Shown in pieces: positions 1 through 8,830 of a DNA stretch of 53,270 nt (within the stretch, counting starts at the first letter, position 1; the number at the start of each line of letters is the position of its first letter). The stretch covers positions 1 to 53,270 of the forward strand of contig CANFLL010000018.1 of assembly GCA_947447825.1 (NCBI GenBank), given 5' to 3'. Below the pieces are notes generated by a model. The model was given only the letters and a program-made list of their open reading frames with translations. It did no database searches and had not been told where the DNA came from. A program made the translations under genes and the position numbers. This stretch comes from Chitinophagaceae bacterium. Lineage in GTDB: Bacteria > Bacteroidota > Bacteroidia > Chitinophagales > Chitinophagaceae.

Positions 1-90
1 AGCAGGTGCATCTAATGGTGCTTCTTTTTCTTGGGCATCAACTGCCAAAAAATTACAAGCCATCAAAGCTGAAATCAGTATTCTTCTCAT
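1..90 (-). CDS. N-terminus of an exported protein (cut by window edge)
   Basis: The first 30 codons of a minus-strand gene whose ATG is at 90 and whose body runs off the left edge. The peptide starts MRRILISALMACNFLAVDAQ and continues EKEAPLDAPA. This is a classical signal peptide: two arginines, a hydrophobic core, then a likely signal peptidase I site after A-Q or D-A-Q, as is common for Bacteroidota envelope proteins. The mature part is too short to assign a family. Confidence 0.6.
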   Translation of the reverse strand, partial: MRRILISALMACNFLAVDAQEKEAPLDAPA

Positions 91-247
91 GTTATTTATT
101 TATATGTTGGGCGTCGAAGATTGGTAAATTACAAACTCCATTTGTGTTTTATATATTATTCTTTGGTTAATTTTTAAATTATGATTGAATGATTAGAATG
201 AGTAAAATGATTCTACAAACTAACCATTAATAACTAATCACTAACAA

Positions 248-862
248 CTAATGAATTCTATCTCCTCGCACTTCTAGTTTCACAATCATGGCAGCCTCAT
301 AGTCTAACCATTCTTGCCATCGGTTACGAACTGTTTCTTTATCAAAATAAGTTTCAGATAGATCAATAAAAAGTGTGTAATGTCCTGCCTCGCTTTCCAT
401 AAACCTCCGATAGAACTTACGCAGATAAGCATCATTCAATCCCTCGCTCAGTCTTTTAAAACGCTCACAACTGCGAGCTTCCACCAAAGCCATTGTTAAT
501 AGTTGGTCAAGCATTCGCTCTTCCTCTCTCCCACCCTTCTTCTGAAAAGCAATCAATTGGTTCACATATTCATCACGGCGTTGTTTGCCTAAGGAAAGGT
601 TTCGTTTTTTTAGCTCATTCAATACTAAACGGAAATGTCCCCATTCTTCGGTAACAATTGGCGATAAATCGAACACGAGTTTCTCTCTATCCGAATATCG
701 TTGAATCAACGAAATGCAAGTGAGTGCAGCCTTTTGTTCGCAATAAGCATGGTCAGTCAATATTGCTTGAATATCCATTGCAGCCAAATCTACCCAACGT
801 GGGTCGGTGGGCAATTGAAGGCCTAGAATATTTTTTGTATCCATTGATAAGTCGTCGGTCAT
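248..862 (-). CDS. miaE: tRNA-(ms2io6A37) hydroxylase MiaE
   Basis: Non-haem di-iron monooxygenase that hydroxylates the isopentenyl side chain of 2-methylthio-N6-isopentenyladenosine at tRNA position 37. The ferritin-like di-iron ligand motifs are visible in order: DHAYCEQKAA, EEWGHF, ALVEARSCERF and SEAGHY. The helical architecture and about 204 residues fit the family. The open frame extends upstream to a TTG at 877, but the ATG at 862 (MTDDLSMDTKN) is the more natural start; a third option is the ATG 18 bp further in. It is a single gene with no operon partner in view. The family call is firm from the ligand motifs; only the start is uncertain. Confidence 0.9.
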   Translation of the reverse strand: MTDDLSMDTKNILGLQLPTDPRWVDLAAMDIQAILTDHAYCEQKAALTCISLIQRYSDREKLVFDLSPIVTEEWGHFRLVLNELKKRNLSLGKQRRDEYVNQLIAFQKKGGREEERMLDQLLTMALVEARSCERFKRLSEGLNDAYLRKFYRRFMESEAGHYTLFIDLSETYFDKETVRNRWQEWLDYEAAMIVKLEVRGDRIH

Positions 863-1095
863 AATAATAATTGACAATTACTAATTGATAATTGAATGCC
901 AAAACTAACAGCATTTATTGAATAAAAGGACTTCAATCTATTTTCTAATTGGATAATCAGATTGCAAAGGAAGGCTTCAATTAAAGCGAAACCTTCCTTA
1001 GTTTTCAATGACATCATAGTGATTCAACCTGATATCAATGGAGCAACAAACGCTATAAACATTGAATTTTCTTTAACAGTATATCCAAAAAAGCA

Positions 1096-1162
1096 GTTGC
1101 CGCAGCCCTTGCGGCAACCCCCAGCCAATGGTTGCGGCGGTTGCCACAGCTCCTGCGGCAAC
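1096..1162. repeat. Pair of GC-rich hairpins in the miaE/kinase spacer
   Basis: Within the 878-1364 spacer, two 23-bp inverted repeats with the same design lie 44 bp apart. GTTGCCGCA-gccct-TGCGGCAAC at 1096-1118 is a perfect 9-bp stem, and GTTGCCACA-gctcc-TGCGGCAAC at 1140-1162 has one mismatch. A further GTTGCGGC lies between them, and a short T run follows the second. They are much more GC-rich than the surroundings. They could be REP-like elements or transcription-ending hairpins for a transcript arriving from the left. A 79-codon TTG frame runs across them but looks accidental. Confidence 0.6.
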
Positions 1163-1364
1163 ACGTTTTTGACTGAAAGAAACGGTTTCTGTAACTTTTA
1201 ATGGTTAATGACAAGTGATTAGTGGAGTTTAATTAAAGAAAAAATAGTTTAAAGCCTAGTAATAGCAATAAAGTTGCAATACTATTAAGCAAAATGAAAC
1301 AACATTGGTTCAATAGCTGTATTTTGCATTACCTAAGTTTAAAAAAATAATCTGCCCTAAAAAC

Positions 1365-4300
1365 ATGGTAAGACTTGCTTCTACAGAAATCGATTTTAAT
1401 GGTACAATTGTAAATGTATCAACGCCAGACACAACTTATTTGCAAGGAATATTGCCCTTAATTGGGGACAATATTTATGCTTACCAAGATAAAGAAACCA
1501 ATGCTATCATTAAAAAGTATCTAGACGATGTATTTAGCTCAACGACTCCTGTTGAGTTAAATTTAAACATCAACTCTTCCATAATCTTATTAACAGCACA
1601 TAGTTTCCAAAAGGATAGGGCTTTAATTTTTTGGAAAAACATAAGCAATATTTCAATTGCTCCGCCATTTCAATCAGATTGGGGCTTTGGTGATTTACCG
1701 CTTCAAGAAGAGCGAGATGAGGTGATGCTGCAAGAGCAGTATGATATAAAACGATTTACAGACAACTTGCCGTTGGTGGTTTTTGAGATTTATCTATACG
1801 CAGATGGTCATTTTGAATTTGGCTTTGTGAACAAGGAAATGGAAACCTTTTTTCCAGGATTTAATAAAGAAGCTATCAATGCAGACAACAGTTTACTATT
1901 TGTTCGGGTTCATCCAGATGACAAACAAAAATTGTTGTACTCTATAAAAGATGTTTTTAAACTAAAAGTTTGGAACATCGAATACAGAATTGTAGAACAG
2001 GGTGAGGTTAGGTGGGTGAAAGGATTTGGCAGACCAGAAGTAGGCAATAATAGCGAGAGAATAACAGTTTGTACTTATTTAGAAGATGTAACGGAGAAAA
2101 AGCATCTTGAGCAAAAGTTGAAGCTGGTGGATTATTCTTTTAGGAATGCCGCAACACCAATTTTATTATTGTTAGAAGATGCTACTTTTTTTGATTTTAA
2201 TGAATCAATGCCACAACTGTTAGGCTACGATTATGAAGAGTTTAAACAGTTAACTATTCCTGATATTGATACATCTTTTGATAAAGCTAGTTGCACTGAA
2301 CGATGGATGGAATTTAGAAAAATTAAGAAAGCAACATTTCCAAATAGACTCAAAAAAAAGGATGGATCTTTTGTGGATGTGGAAATTCGCTCTAACTTAA
2401 TTATTTATGAAGGGAGAGAAATAAATTATTCATTTATTATTGATGTTACTGAAAAAAATAAGTTAGAAAAAAATTTTAAACTAACCGATTTTATCTTTAG
2501 GAACACTGAATCTGCCATCACTTTGATAAGAGAGGATGGATCATTTTATGATTTTAATGACGCTGCTTTAAACTTTTTTGGATATTCAAAAGAAGAATAT
2601 GCATTATTGAGTGTTCAGAAAACCAATGCCGATATTGATGATCAGCGTTGGTTGGCCCATTGGAATGAACTAAGGAAAAACAAAAACCTTGTTTTCAATA
2701 CTCAAATCAAAAGAAAAGATGGAAGGATTTTAGAGGTAGAGGTCAACGCTAATTTAATTAAATTCGAAGACCTTGAACTCAATTTTTCGATAGCAACAGA
2801 TATAACTGAAAAGAAAAAATTAACCGAAGAATTAAGACTCATAGATTACTCATTTAGGAATGTTTCTTCTCCCATGTTCTTCATTAACCCCGATGGCAGC
2901 TTTTTAGACTTTAACAATGCAACGGCTAAATTATTGGGATACACAATTGAAGAATTTAAGCATTTAACTGTTTTTGATATTAATCCTTCCTTCAAATCTA
3001 AAGAGGACTGGGATAGCCGTTGGAATGAGATAATGTTACAAGAAAAAACAACAAGCTATTCTAAACTCATAAGAAAAGATGGTAAACAGATAGACGTTGA
3101 GATAAAAACCAATATGATAAAAAATGGGGATAATCTAATTAACTGTGGTTTTTATAGAGATATTACAGAAAAGAAACGCTTAGAAGATCAGCTAAAACTA
3201 GTTGATTACACTTTTAGGAGTGCCACAACAGCCATAAACCTAGCTTTAAAGGATGGTTCTTTTTATGATTTTAACGATGCAGCTTGTAACATGTTGGGTT
3301 ACTCTAGAAATGAATATGCCCAGCTAAAAATAGAAAATGTTGATCCAAGATATAAAGCCGTTAACTGGTCTGATAGGTGGGAAGAACTTAAAAACGAGAA
3401 AGAAGGGATGACCGTTTATGGCAAAAAGATTAGGAAAGATGGAACCATGCTTGATGTTGAATCGAGAATAAAATTCATTCAGTTTGGTGAGTTAGAGCTT
3501 ATTTGTGGATTTATAAATGATATAACTGAAAAGAAAAAGAAAGATGAACAGCTAAAACTAGTTGACTTTACTTTTAGAAATACAAAACTACCTATGTATT
3601 TCCTTAATGAAGATGGAAGCGTTTATGACTTTAACGAAGAAGCCGCCCGGCAACTAGGCTTTACTCCAGATGAATTTAAACACACAACTGTTTTTGATCT
3701 TTCCTTATGGCATACTCCACAAACTTGGGCTGTTAGATGGAAGGAAATTAGGGCAGAGAATAACATCCGAAGAAATACTAAGCTAATAAAAAAAGATAAA
3801 ACTATAATTGAGATAGAAGTTAGTTGTCACATTATAAAATACTATGACAAGGAATTATGTTTCATTTCTTTTTTAGATATAACTGAAAAAAATAAGCTTG
3901 ATGAAAAACTTAATTTGGTGGACTTTGCTTTCAGAAATGCTAGTATTCCTATGTATTTCATAGCCAAAGATGGCAGCATGTATGATTTTAATGATGAAGC
4001 ATGTAAGGTATTGGGTTACTCTCCTGAAGAATTTAAAAAATTGACAGTATTTGAAATATCAAATAGGCATACAAAAGAATCATGGAAGAAAAGGTGGGAA
4101 GAGTTTAGGGAAGATTCTGTTTTTCCTAATATTACAAAACTGCGTAGAAAAGACCAGTCTATTATTGATGCTGAAATGAGAACCAAAATAATCAACTACA
4201 GAGATTTTGAACTATCTGTTACCTCATTTATTGATATCACAGAAAAAAACAAACTTGATGAGCAACTGAAATTAGTAGATTTTAGTTTCGGAAATGTAGA

Positions 4301-7300
4301 TACAGCTATTGTGTTTTCTAAAGAAAATGGAATCCTTCATTCATTTAATAAAGCATTTAGAGATTTGTATGGATACACAGACGATGAAATGAAAAAGCTT
4401 ACAATGTTTGATTTTGGAACAGGGTTTACCAAGGAATCTTGGCAAGACTACTGGGAGAAACTTAAAAGGGAGCAGTCGTTTAGTTTTGTAACTAAACGAA
4501 AAAGAAAAGATGGCACTCCAATAGATGTAGAAATAAATGCAAACTTTATTAAGCTAGGTGACCTTGAAGTTAATTGTGCTTTTGTGTATGATATTACTGA
4601 ACTAAAAAAGGCAGAACAGGCACTTAAAATAAGTAATGAACGATATGAATACGCCACTTTAGCAACATCCGATGTAATATGGGAAACTGATCTTATTAAT
4701 GATGTATTGTATCTAGGAAACAATTTTACAACTGTTTTTGGGCTTGAAACAACAGGAATTGAATATGGTCCCAATAACATTTGGCGCAACAACCTTCATC
4801 CTAATGATCTAACAAAAACGTTGCAAAACGAACAGTATGCCATTGTAGGCAAAAGTGATAAATGGGAATCGGAATATAGGCTCAAGAAAGGAAATGGTGA
4901 ATATGCAATAGTTTTAGATAGAGGGTTTGTGGTAAAGAACAGTAATGGAAAAGCAGTAAGACTGATTGGGGCAATGCAAGACATTACAGAAAAGAAAAAA
5001 ATAGAAGATGAACTACAATTAGTAAACTTCTCTTTTAAACATGCTGTTACCCCCATAATGTACATCCGTGAAGATGCGTCTTTATACAATTTTAATGATG
5101 CCTTTGTTGAAATGATGGGATATAATAGAAGCGAGCTTTTAGGCTTGAAAGTATTTGATTTAGACCCAGATTTCAGTCCAAATATTTGGCCTCCTCATTG
5201 GAATGAATTGAAAACAAAAGGAAAATTATCCTTTATTACTAAGAAAAAGAAAAAAGATGGTTCTATCATCGATGTAGAAGTGAATGCTAATTTGATAAAT
5301 TATGGTTCAATAGAGTTGAACTGTGCTTTTGTAACTGATATTACAGAAAAAAAACAAATTGAGCAACAGATTAAGCGGAGTAATCAGCGATACGAATTTG
5401 CAACATTGGCAACATCAGACGTGGTTTGGGAAACTGATATTATTGCAAATACACTTTATTTAAGTAACAATTTTACAAACATTTATGGACATCCAATTAA
5501 AGAGGTGGAGGAATTGGCTAATAATGTATGGACGCACAATGTTCATCCTGATGACATCAAAAGAGTTCTCGACACCGAGAAAAAAGTGATTACAGAGAAT
5601 GGAGACAAATGGGTTGAAGAATATAGGTTTAGAAAAGCTGATGGTAATTATGCCATCGTTTTAGATAGAGGATTTACCATTAAAGACGAGTATGGCAACA
5701 TTACAGGGATGATTGGATCGATGCAAGACATCACTGAGCGAAAAAAGATTGAGGAGGAACTTAAAAGAAGCTATCTGCGATACGAATATGCCACACTTGC
5801 CACATCGGATGTTGTTTGGGAGACTGACTTAATAAATGGTACTTTATACTTGAGCAATAATTTCACAACTATTTACGGGTATCCATTAAATGGACTCCAG
5901 AGCATAGAAAATAGTGTATGGAGACAAAATGTTCACCCCGACGACTTGCAATTAATTCAGGACTCTGAGAAAAAAGTAATTGACGAAATTGGTGACAAGT
6001 GGGAGGGAGAATACAGATTTAGAAGAGCAGATGGTAGTTACGCATTTGTTTTAGACAGAAGTTTTGTTGTGAAAGATGAGCATGGCACCATAACGGGTGT
6101 AATAGGCTCCATGCAAGACATTACAGAAAAGAAAAAAATTGAAAAAGAACTTACCAGAAGTAATACTAGGTTTGAATACGCCACTCTTGCCACCTCTGAT
6201 GTGATTTGGGAATCTGATTTTATTGAAAACACCTACTATTCTAGTAAAAGTTTTACAGAGCTATTCGGACATAAGTCGGGTATATATCAAAACATTGATG
6301 ACAATGAATGGACAAAGAATGTTCATCCTGACGACTTGAAAAAAGTTTTGAAGAAAAGTAGTGACTCAGTTGCCAATGGTGCAATTGCCTGGAGAAATGA
6401 ATACCGTTTTAGAAAAGCTAATGGAGAATATGCAGACATTCTGGATAGGGTTTTTGTGGTACGTGATCAATATGGAAAACCATTAAAACTGATAGGTGCA
6501 TTGCATGATGTTACAGAGAGAAAACAACGCGAAGAACGACTACAGCTTATAGAAACAGTAATAACCAATACTACAGATGCAATCATCATAAGAGATGCAA
6601 AACGTTTAAATTCTGGTGGGCTACCTGTTCTCTATACCAATAATGCCTTTTCACAAATGACTGGCTATACTTATGAAGAAGTAAAAGGAAGAACCCTAAA
6701 AGTGTTGAACGGCCCATTAACTAGTAGAGATGAAAGAGATTTGCTTAGAAATGCAATAAATAATTTTGTGCCTGGCAAAATAGAAATGATTCAATATAAA
6801 AAAGATGGCACACCTTATTGGGCAAGTATATCAGTTTTTCCTGTTGCTAACGATTTGGGAGAGTTCACACATTGGGTTTCTATTCAGAGAGATATTACAA
6901 CTGGAAAAAAAGCACAGGAAGAAAGAGAACATTTGCTGAATGAATTAATAATTAATAACAAAGAGCTCAAACAATTTGGATACATCACCACGCACAATCT
7001 GCGTGCACCACTCACAAACCTAATTGCCATTTGCAGGTTGCTTAATAATACTACTATAGAGGATGCTAGAACCAAGCGTTTGATTGAAGGATTTCAACAA
7101 TCTACCCTTCAACTAAATGACACGCTGAATGACCTGATAGAGATATTAATTATTAAAGAAAAACGCAACTTGCCAACTATAGAGTTAGGATTTCAAGAAA
7201 TGCTTACTAGAGTAATGGATTCTATTTCTAGTAATTTAAGTAGTGTAGAGGCAACTATCAATTCAGATTTTTCGGAAGTACCGAATGTTCAGTTTAGTAA

Positions 7301-7625
7301 TGTTTATTTGGAGAGTATATTTTTAAATCTACTAACCAATGCCATAAAATATGCCCATCCAGAAAGAAAGCCTATTATAAATGTATTGACAAAAAGAAAT
7401 GAGAATGGAACCATAAAACTTACTTTTTCAGACAATGGAATTGGGATGAATATGGAAAGGGTGAAAGATAGAATTTTTGGCTTATACCAACGGTTTCATA
7501 GCAATTCCGATAGCAAAGGAATTGGTTTATACCTTATTCATTCTCAAATAACAGCCTTGGGAGGAAGCATCGAGGTGGAAAGCGAAGAAAATGTGGGTAC
7601 TACTTTTACGATAACTTTTAAGTAA
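1365..7625 (+). CDS. Giant soluble sensor histidine kinase with 14 tandem PAS domains
   Basis: A 2086-residue histidine kinase with no signal peptide or membrane segment, so probably cytosolic. After an N-terminal region of about 130 residues I count 14 PAS modules, most ending in a D-(I/V)-T-E-(K/R)-K type signalling linker. The first is at about 135-247. Seven type-A modules (LVDFxFRN start) begin near 254, 373, 492, 612, 731, 850 and 969. A type-B module (RYEYATLATSDV) follows near 1090, another type A near 1218, then type B near 1340, 1469 and 1600, and a LOV-like module near 1727. The kinase core starts near 1852. The phospho-acceptor is probably H1877 in THNLRAPLTNL. The ATPase N box is LLTNAIKYA, with DNGIGM, KGIGLYL and a GGSIEVESEENVGT end. 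There is no receiver domain and no adjacent response regulator. Ligands are unknown. Confidence 0.93.
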   Translation: MVRLASTEIDFNGTIVNVSTPDTTYLQGILPLIGDNIYAYQDKETNAIIKKYLDDVFSSTTPVELNLNINSSIILLTAHSFQKDRALIFWKNISNISIAPPFQSDWGFGDLPLQEERDEVMLQEQYDIKRFTDNLPLVVFEIYLYADGHFEFGFVNKEMETFFPGFNKEAINADNSLLFVRVHPDDKQKLLYSIKDVFKLKVWNIEYRIVEQGEVRWVKGFGRPEVGNNSERITVCTYLEDVTEKKHLEQKLKLVDYSFRNAATPILLLLEDATFFDFNESMPQLLGYDYEEFKQLTIPDIDTSFDKASCTERWMEFRKIKKATFPNRLKKKDGSFVDVEIRSNLIIYEGREINYSFIIDVTEKNKLEKNFKLTDFIFRNTESAITLIREDGSFYDFNDAALNFFGYSKEEYALLSVQKTNADIDDQRWLAHWNELRKNKNLVFNTQIKRKDGRILEVEVNANLIKFEDLELNFSIATDITEKKKLTEELRLIDYSFRNVSSPMFFINPDGSFLDFNNATAKLLGYTIEEFKHLTVFDINPSFKSKEDWDSRWNEIMLQEKTTSYSKLIRKDGKQIDVEIKTNMIKNGDNLINCGFYRDITEKKRLEDQLKLVDYTFRSATTAINLALKDGSFYDFNDAACNMLGYSRNEYAQLKIENVDPRYKAVNWSDRWEELKNEKEGMTVYGKKIRKDGTMLDVESRIKFIQFGELELICGFINDITEKKKKDEQLKLVDFTFRNTKLPMYFLNEDGSVYDFNEEAARQLGFTPDEFKHTTVFDLSLWHTPQTWAVRWKEIRAENNIRRNTKLIKKDKTIIEIEVSCHIIKYYDKELCFISFLDITEKNKLDEKLNLVDFAFRNASIPMYFIAKDGSMYDFNDEACKVLGYSPEEFKKLTVFEISNRHTKESWKKRWEEFREDSVFPNITKLRRKDQSIIDAEMRTKIINYRDFELSVTSFIDITEKNKLDEQLKLVDFSFGNVDTAIVFSKENGILHSFNKAFRDLYGYTDDEMKKLTMFDFGTGFTKESWQDYWEKLKREQSFSFVTKRKRKDGTPIDVEINANFIKLGDLEVNCAFVYDITELKKAEQALKISNERYEYATLATSDVIWETDLINDVLYLGNNFTTVFGLETTGIEYGPNNIWRNNLHPNDLTKTLQNEQYAIVGKSDKWESEYRLKKGNGEYAIVLDRGFVVKNSNGKAVRLIGAMQDITEKKKIEDELQLVNFSFKHAVTPIMYIREDASLYNFNDAFVEMMGYNRSELLGLKVFDLDPDFSPNIWPPHWNELKTKGKLSFITKKKKKDGSIIDVEVNANLINYGSIELNCAFVTDITEKKQIEQQIKRSNQRYEFATLATSDVVWETDIIANTLYLSNNFTNIYGHPIKEVEELANNVWTHNVHPDDIKRVLDTEKKVITENGDKWVEEYRFRKADGNYAIVLDRGFTIKDEYGNITGMIGSMQDITERKKIEEELKRSYLRYEYATLATSDVVWETDLINGTLYLSNNFTTIYGYPLNGLQSIENSVWRQNVHPDDLQLIQDSEKKVIDEIGDKWEGEYRFRRADGSYAFVLDRSFVVKDEHGTITGVIGSMQDITEKKKIEKELTRSNTRFEYATLATSDVIWESDFIENTYYSSKSFTELFGHKSGIYQNIDDNEWTKNVHPDDLKKVLKKSSDSVANGAIAWRNEYRFRKANGEYADILDRVFVVRDQYGKPLKLIGALHDVTERKQREERLQLIETVITNTTDAIIIRDAKRLNSGGLPVLYTNNAFSQMTGYTYEEVKGRTLKVLNGPLTSRDERDLLRNAINNFVPGKIEMIQYKKDGTPYWASISVFPVANDLGEFTHWVSIQRDITTGKKAQEEREHLLNELIINNKELKQFGYITTHNLRAPLTNLIAICRLLNNTTIEDARTKRLIEGFQQSTLQLNDTLNDLIEILIIKEKRNLPTIELGFQEMLTRVMDSISSNLSSVEATINSDFSEVPNVQFSNVYLESIFLNLLTNAIKYAHPERKPIINVLTKRNENGTIKLTFSDNGIGMNMERVKDRIFGLYQRFHSNSDSKGIGLYLIHSQITALGGSIEVESEENVGTTFTITFK

Positions 7626-7631
7626 TAAAGT

Positions 7632-7662
7632 CATTGGCATCTGTCATTCACAGGTGCCAATG
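7632..7662 (+). terminator. Stem-loop just after the PAS kinase stop
   Basis: CATTGGCATCTG pairs with CAGGTGCCAATG over 12 bp (one G-T pair) around a 7-nt loop, starting 7 bp after the kinase stop codon. There is no T run after it, so it may be a transcript 3' end stabiliser rather than a strict intrinsic terminator. Confidence 0.5.
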
Positions 7663-7669
7663 CTAACCT

Positions 7670-7942
7670 CACACATACCAAATATGTCTTCACACATACC
7701 ATATATGTCTTCACGCTTACCATATATGTCTTCACACATACCATATATATCTTCACGCTTACCATATATGTCTTCACACATACCATATATGTATTCACAC
7801 ATACCATATATGTATTCACACATACCAAATATGTCTTCACACATACCATATATATCTTCACACATACCAAATATGTCTTTACACATACCAAATATGTCTT
7901 CACACATACCAAATATGCCTTCACGCTTACCAAACATGTCTT
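7670..7942. repeat. 21-bp tandem array A (13 units)
   Basis: Thirteen consecutive 21-bp units of the type cacacataccatatatgtc+tt, followed by a partial fourteenth. Variants are cacgctta for cacacata, aaatatg for atatatg, and atctt or gtatt for gtctt. Because 21 is seven codons, heptapeptide frames stay open in several frames on both strands (for example SHIPYMS on the plus strand). Unit differences mostly change the amino acid in that frame, which argues against a conserved protein. It lies between the kinase and the dcw cluster. Confidence 0.95.
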
Positions 7943-8164
7943 CACACCTAAGTAGCATTGCCTTGAACCCTCAATAAATATCTCTCAAAAACCGAAAACC
8001 AACCCAAAACTCCCCTTCTTTCATTCATTATAATAAAAAACAGCGTTTCCTCCCCACTTTTTACCACCAATTAATTGACAATCCACCTTTAACGCCAACT
8101 TTTATTTCACATCAAAAGGGTGCAGTTGTTAATAAGGTAGCCATATACTAACATTAATTCACGG

Positions 8165-8173
8165 TTATCCACA
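8165..8173 (+). promoter_or_regulatory. DnaA box (perfect consensus)
   Basis: TTATCCACA matches the TTATNCACA DnaA-box consensus exactly. Its partner in opposite orientation is at 8257-8265, about 83 bp away across an AT-rich stretch. Isolated DnaA boxes occur by chance, but two perfect ones this close are less expected. Confidence 0.6.
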
Positions 8174-8256
8174 GGTAATCAACAAAAAATATTTACCAGA
8201 TTTAATCTAAATGGGCTATAATCTAATACTGCAAAGCTTTTTAGCCTAAAAGTGTA

Positions 8257-8265
8257 TGTGGATAA
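8257..8265 (-). promoter_or_regulatory. DnaA box (perfect consensus, inverted)
   Basis: TGTGGATAA on the plus strand is TTATCCACA on the minus strand. It faces the box at 8165-8173. It is about 87 bp before the mraZ start and 28 bp before the MraZ-type repeats, so DnaA bound here could affect dcw transcription. Confidence 0.6.
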
Positions 8266-8292
8266 TAAAAAGAGCTGATTTAGGACTTACTA

Positions 8293-8332
8293 GTGGGAAA
8301 ATGTGTTCTTTTGTGTCATAATGTGTTATTTT
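8293..8332 (+). promoter_or_regulatory. Putative MraZ operator: four GTG repeats at 10-bp spacing
   Basis: GTG occurs at 8293, 8303, 8313 and 8323, exactly 10 bp apart: GTGGGAAAAT, GTGTTCTTTT, GTGTCATAAT, GTGTTATTTT. MraZ proteins bind direct repeats with about 10-bp periodicity (TGGG-type in E. coli, AAAGTG[T/G] type in mollicutes). The array ends 20 bp before the mraZ ATG. Autoregulation of the dcw cluster by MraZ is inferred from this match and position. Confidence 0.7.
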
Positions 8333-8351
8333 TACCATCAAATTATCTAAA

Positions 8352-8798
8352 ATGATGAATTTTCATGGTGAATATGAGGCAACAATAGATGCGAAAGGTC
8401 GCTTCTTGTTGCCTGGTGCCCTGAAAAAACAGTTAGATGAAGGTGAAACAAAGTTTATGTTGGCAAGAGGATTCGAAAGATGTATTACCCTTTACCCAAT
8501 GAAAACATGGAACGGAATAATGGAAAGATTTAGTAAGCTAAATCAATTTGACCCCAAGGTTAGGCAATTTACCCGTCAGTTTTTGGGAGGAGCCACAGAA
8601 ATAGAATTAGACTCTGCAGGAAGAATGTTGATGCCAGCTTCTTTTAAGGAGTATGGAACACTAGGAAAAGATGTAATTATTGCCGCAGTATTAGACAAGT
8701 TTGAAATATGGGATGCTGTGAAATATAAAAAGCTCTTTGAAGAAGTTTCTCCTAATGAGTTTAGCAATCTAGCGCAAGAAGTAATGGTAGGGTTTTAA
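8352..8798 (+). CDS. mraZ: MraZ, dcw-cluster transcriptional regulator
   Basis: A 148-residue protein with two SpoVT/AbrB-like MraZ repeats. The first is around MMNFHGEYEATIDAKGRFLLPGAL, the second around ATEIELDSAGRMLMPASFKEY. The D-x-K-G-R and D-x-A-G-R signatures are the usual paired motifs. MraZ forms a ring oligomer that binds repeats upstream of its own gene and represses the dcw cluster; the four-copy repeat ends 20 bp upstream. The start could be the first or second of two adjacent ATGs. It is the first gene of the cluster, 32 bp before rsmH. Length and both repeats are intact. Confidence 0.95.
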   Translation: MMNFHGEYEATIDAKGRFLLPGALKKQLDEGETKFMLARGFERCITLYPMKTWNGIMERFSKLNQFDPKVRQFTRQFLGGATEIELDSAGRMLMPASFKEYGTLGKDVIIAAVLDKFEIWDAVKYKKLFEEVSPNEFSNLAQEVMVGF

Positions 8799-8830
8799 TA
8801 AAAAAGATAGATCATTAATATATTTTCAAA

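Larger units (their letters stand above)
7978..8351. other. Regulatory spacer upstream of the dcw cluster
   Basis: A 374-bp gene-free stretch, very AT-rich from about 8170 to 8280. It holds two perfect DnaA boxes in opposite orientation and the MraZ-type repeat directly before mraZ. I could not identify a convincing TAnnTTTG promoter here by eye, although the dcw promoter is presumably in it. Confidence 0.6.

Noticed and set aside
962-1201. A 79-codon TTG frame
   Set aside because: It runs through the twin GC-rich hairpins, has no recognisable family and no promoter-like context.
7631-7977. Three overlapping 104-107-codon frames on both strands
   Set aside because: All are readings of array A; open frames follow from a stop-free 21-bp unit, and differences between units are not synonymous.
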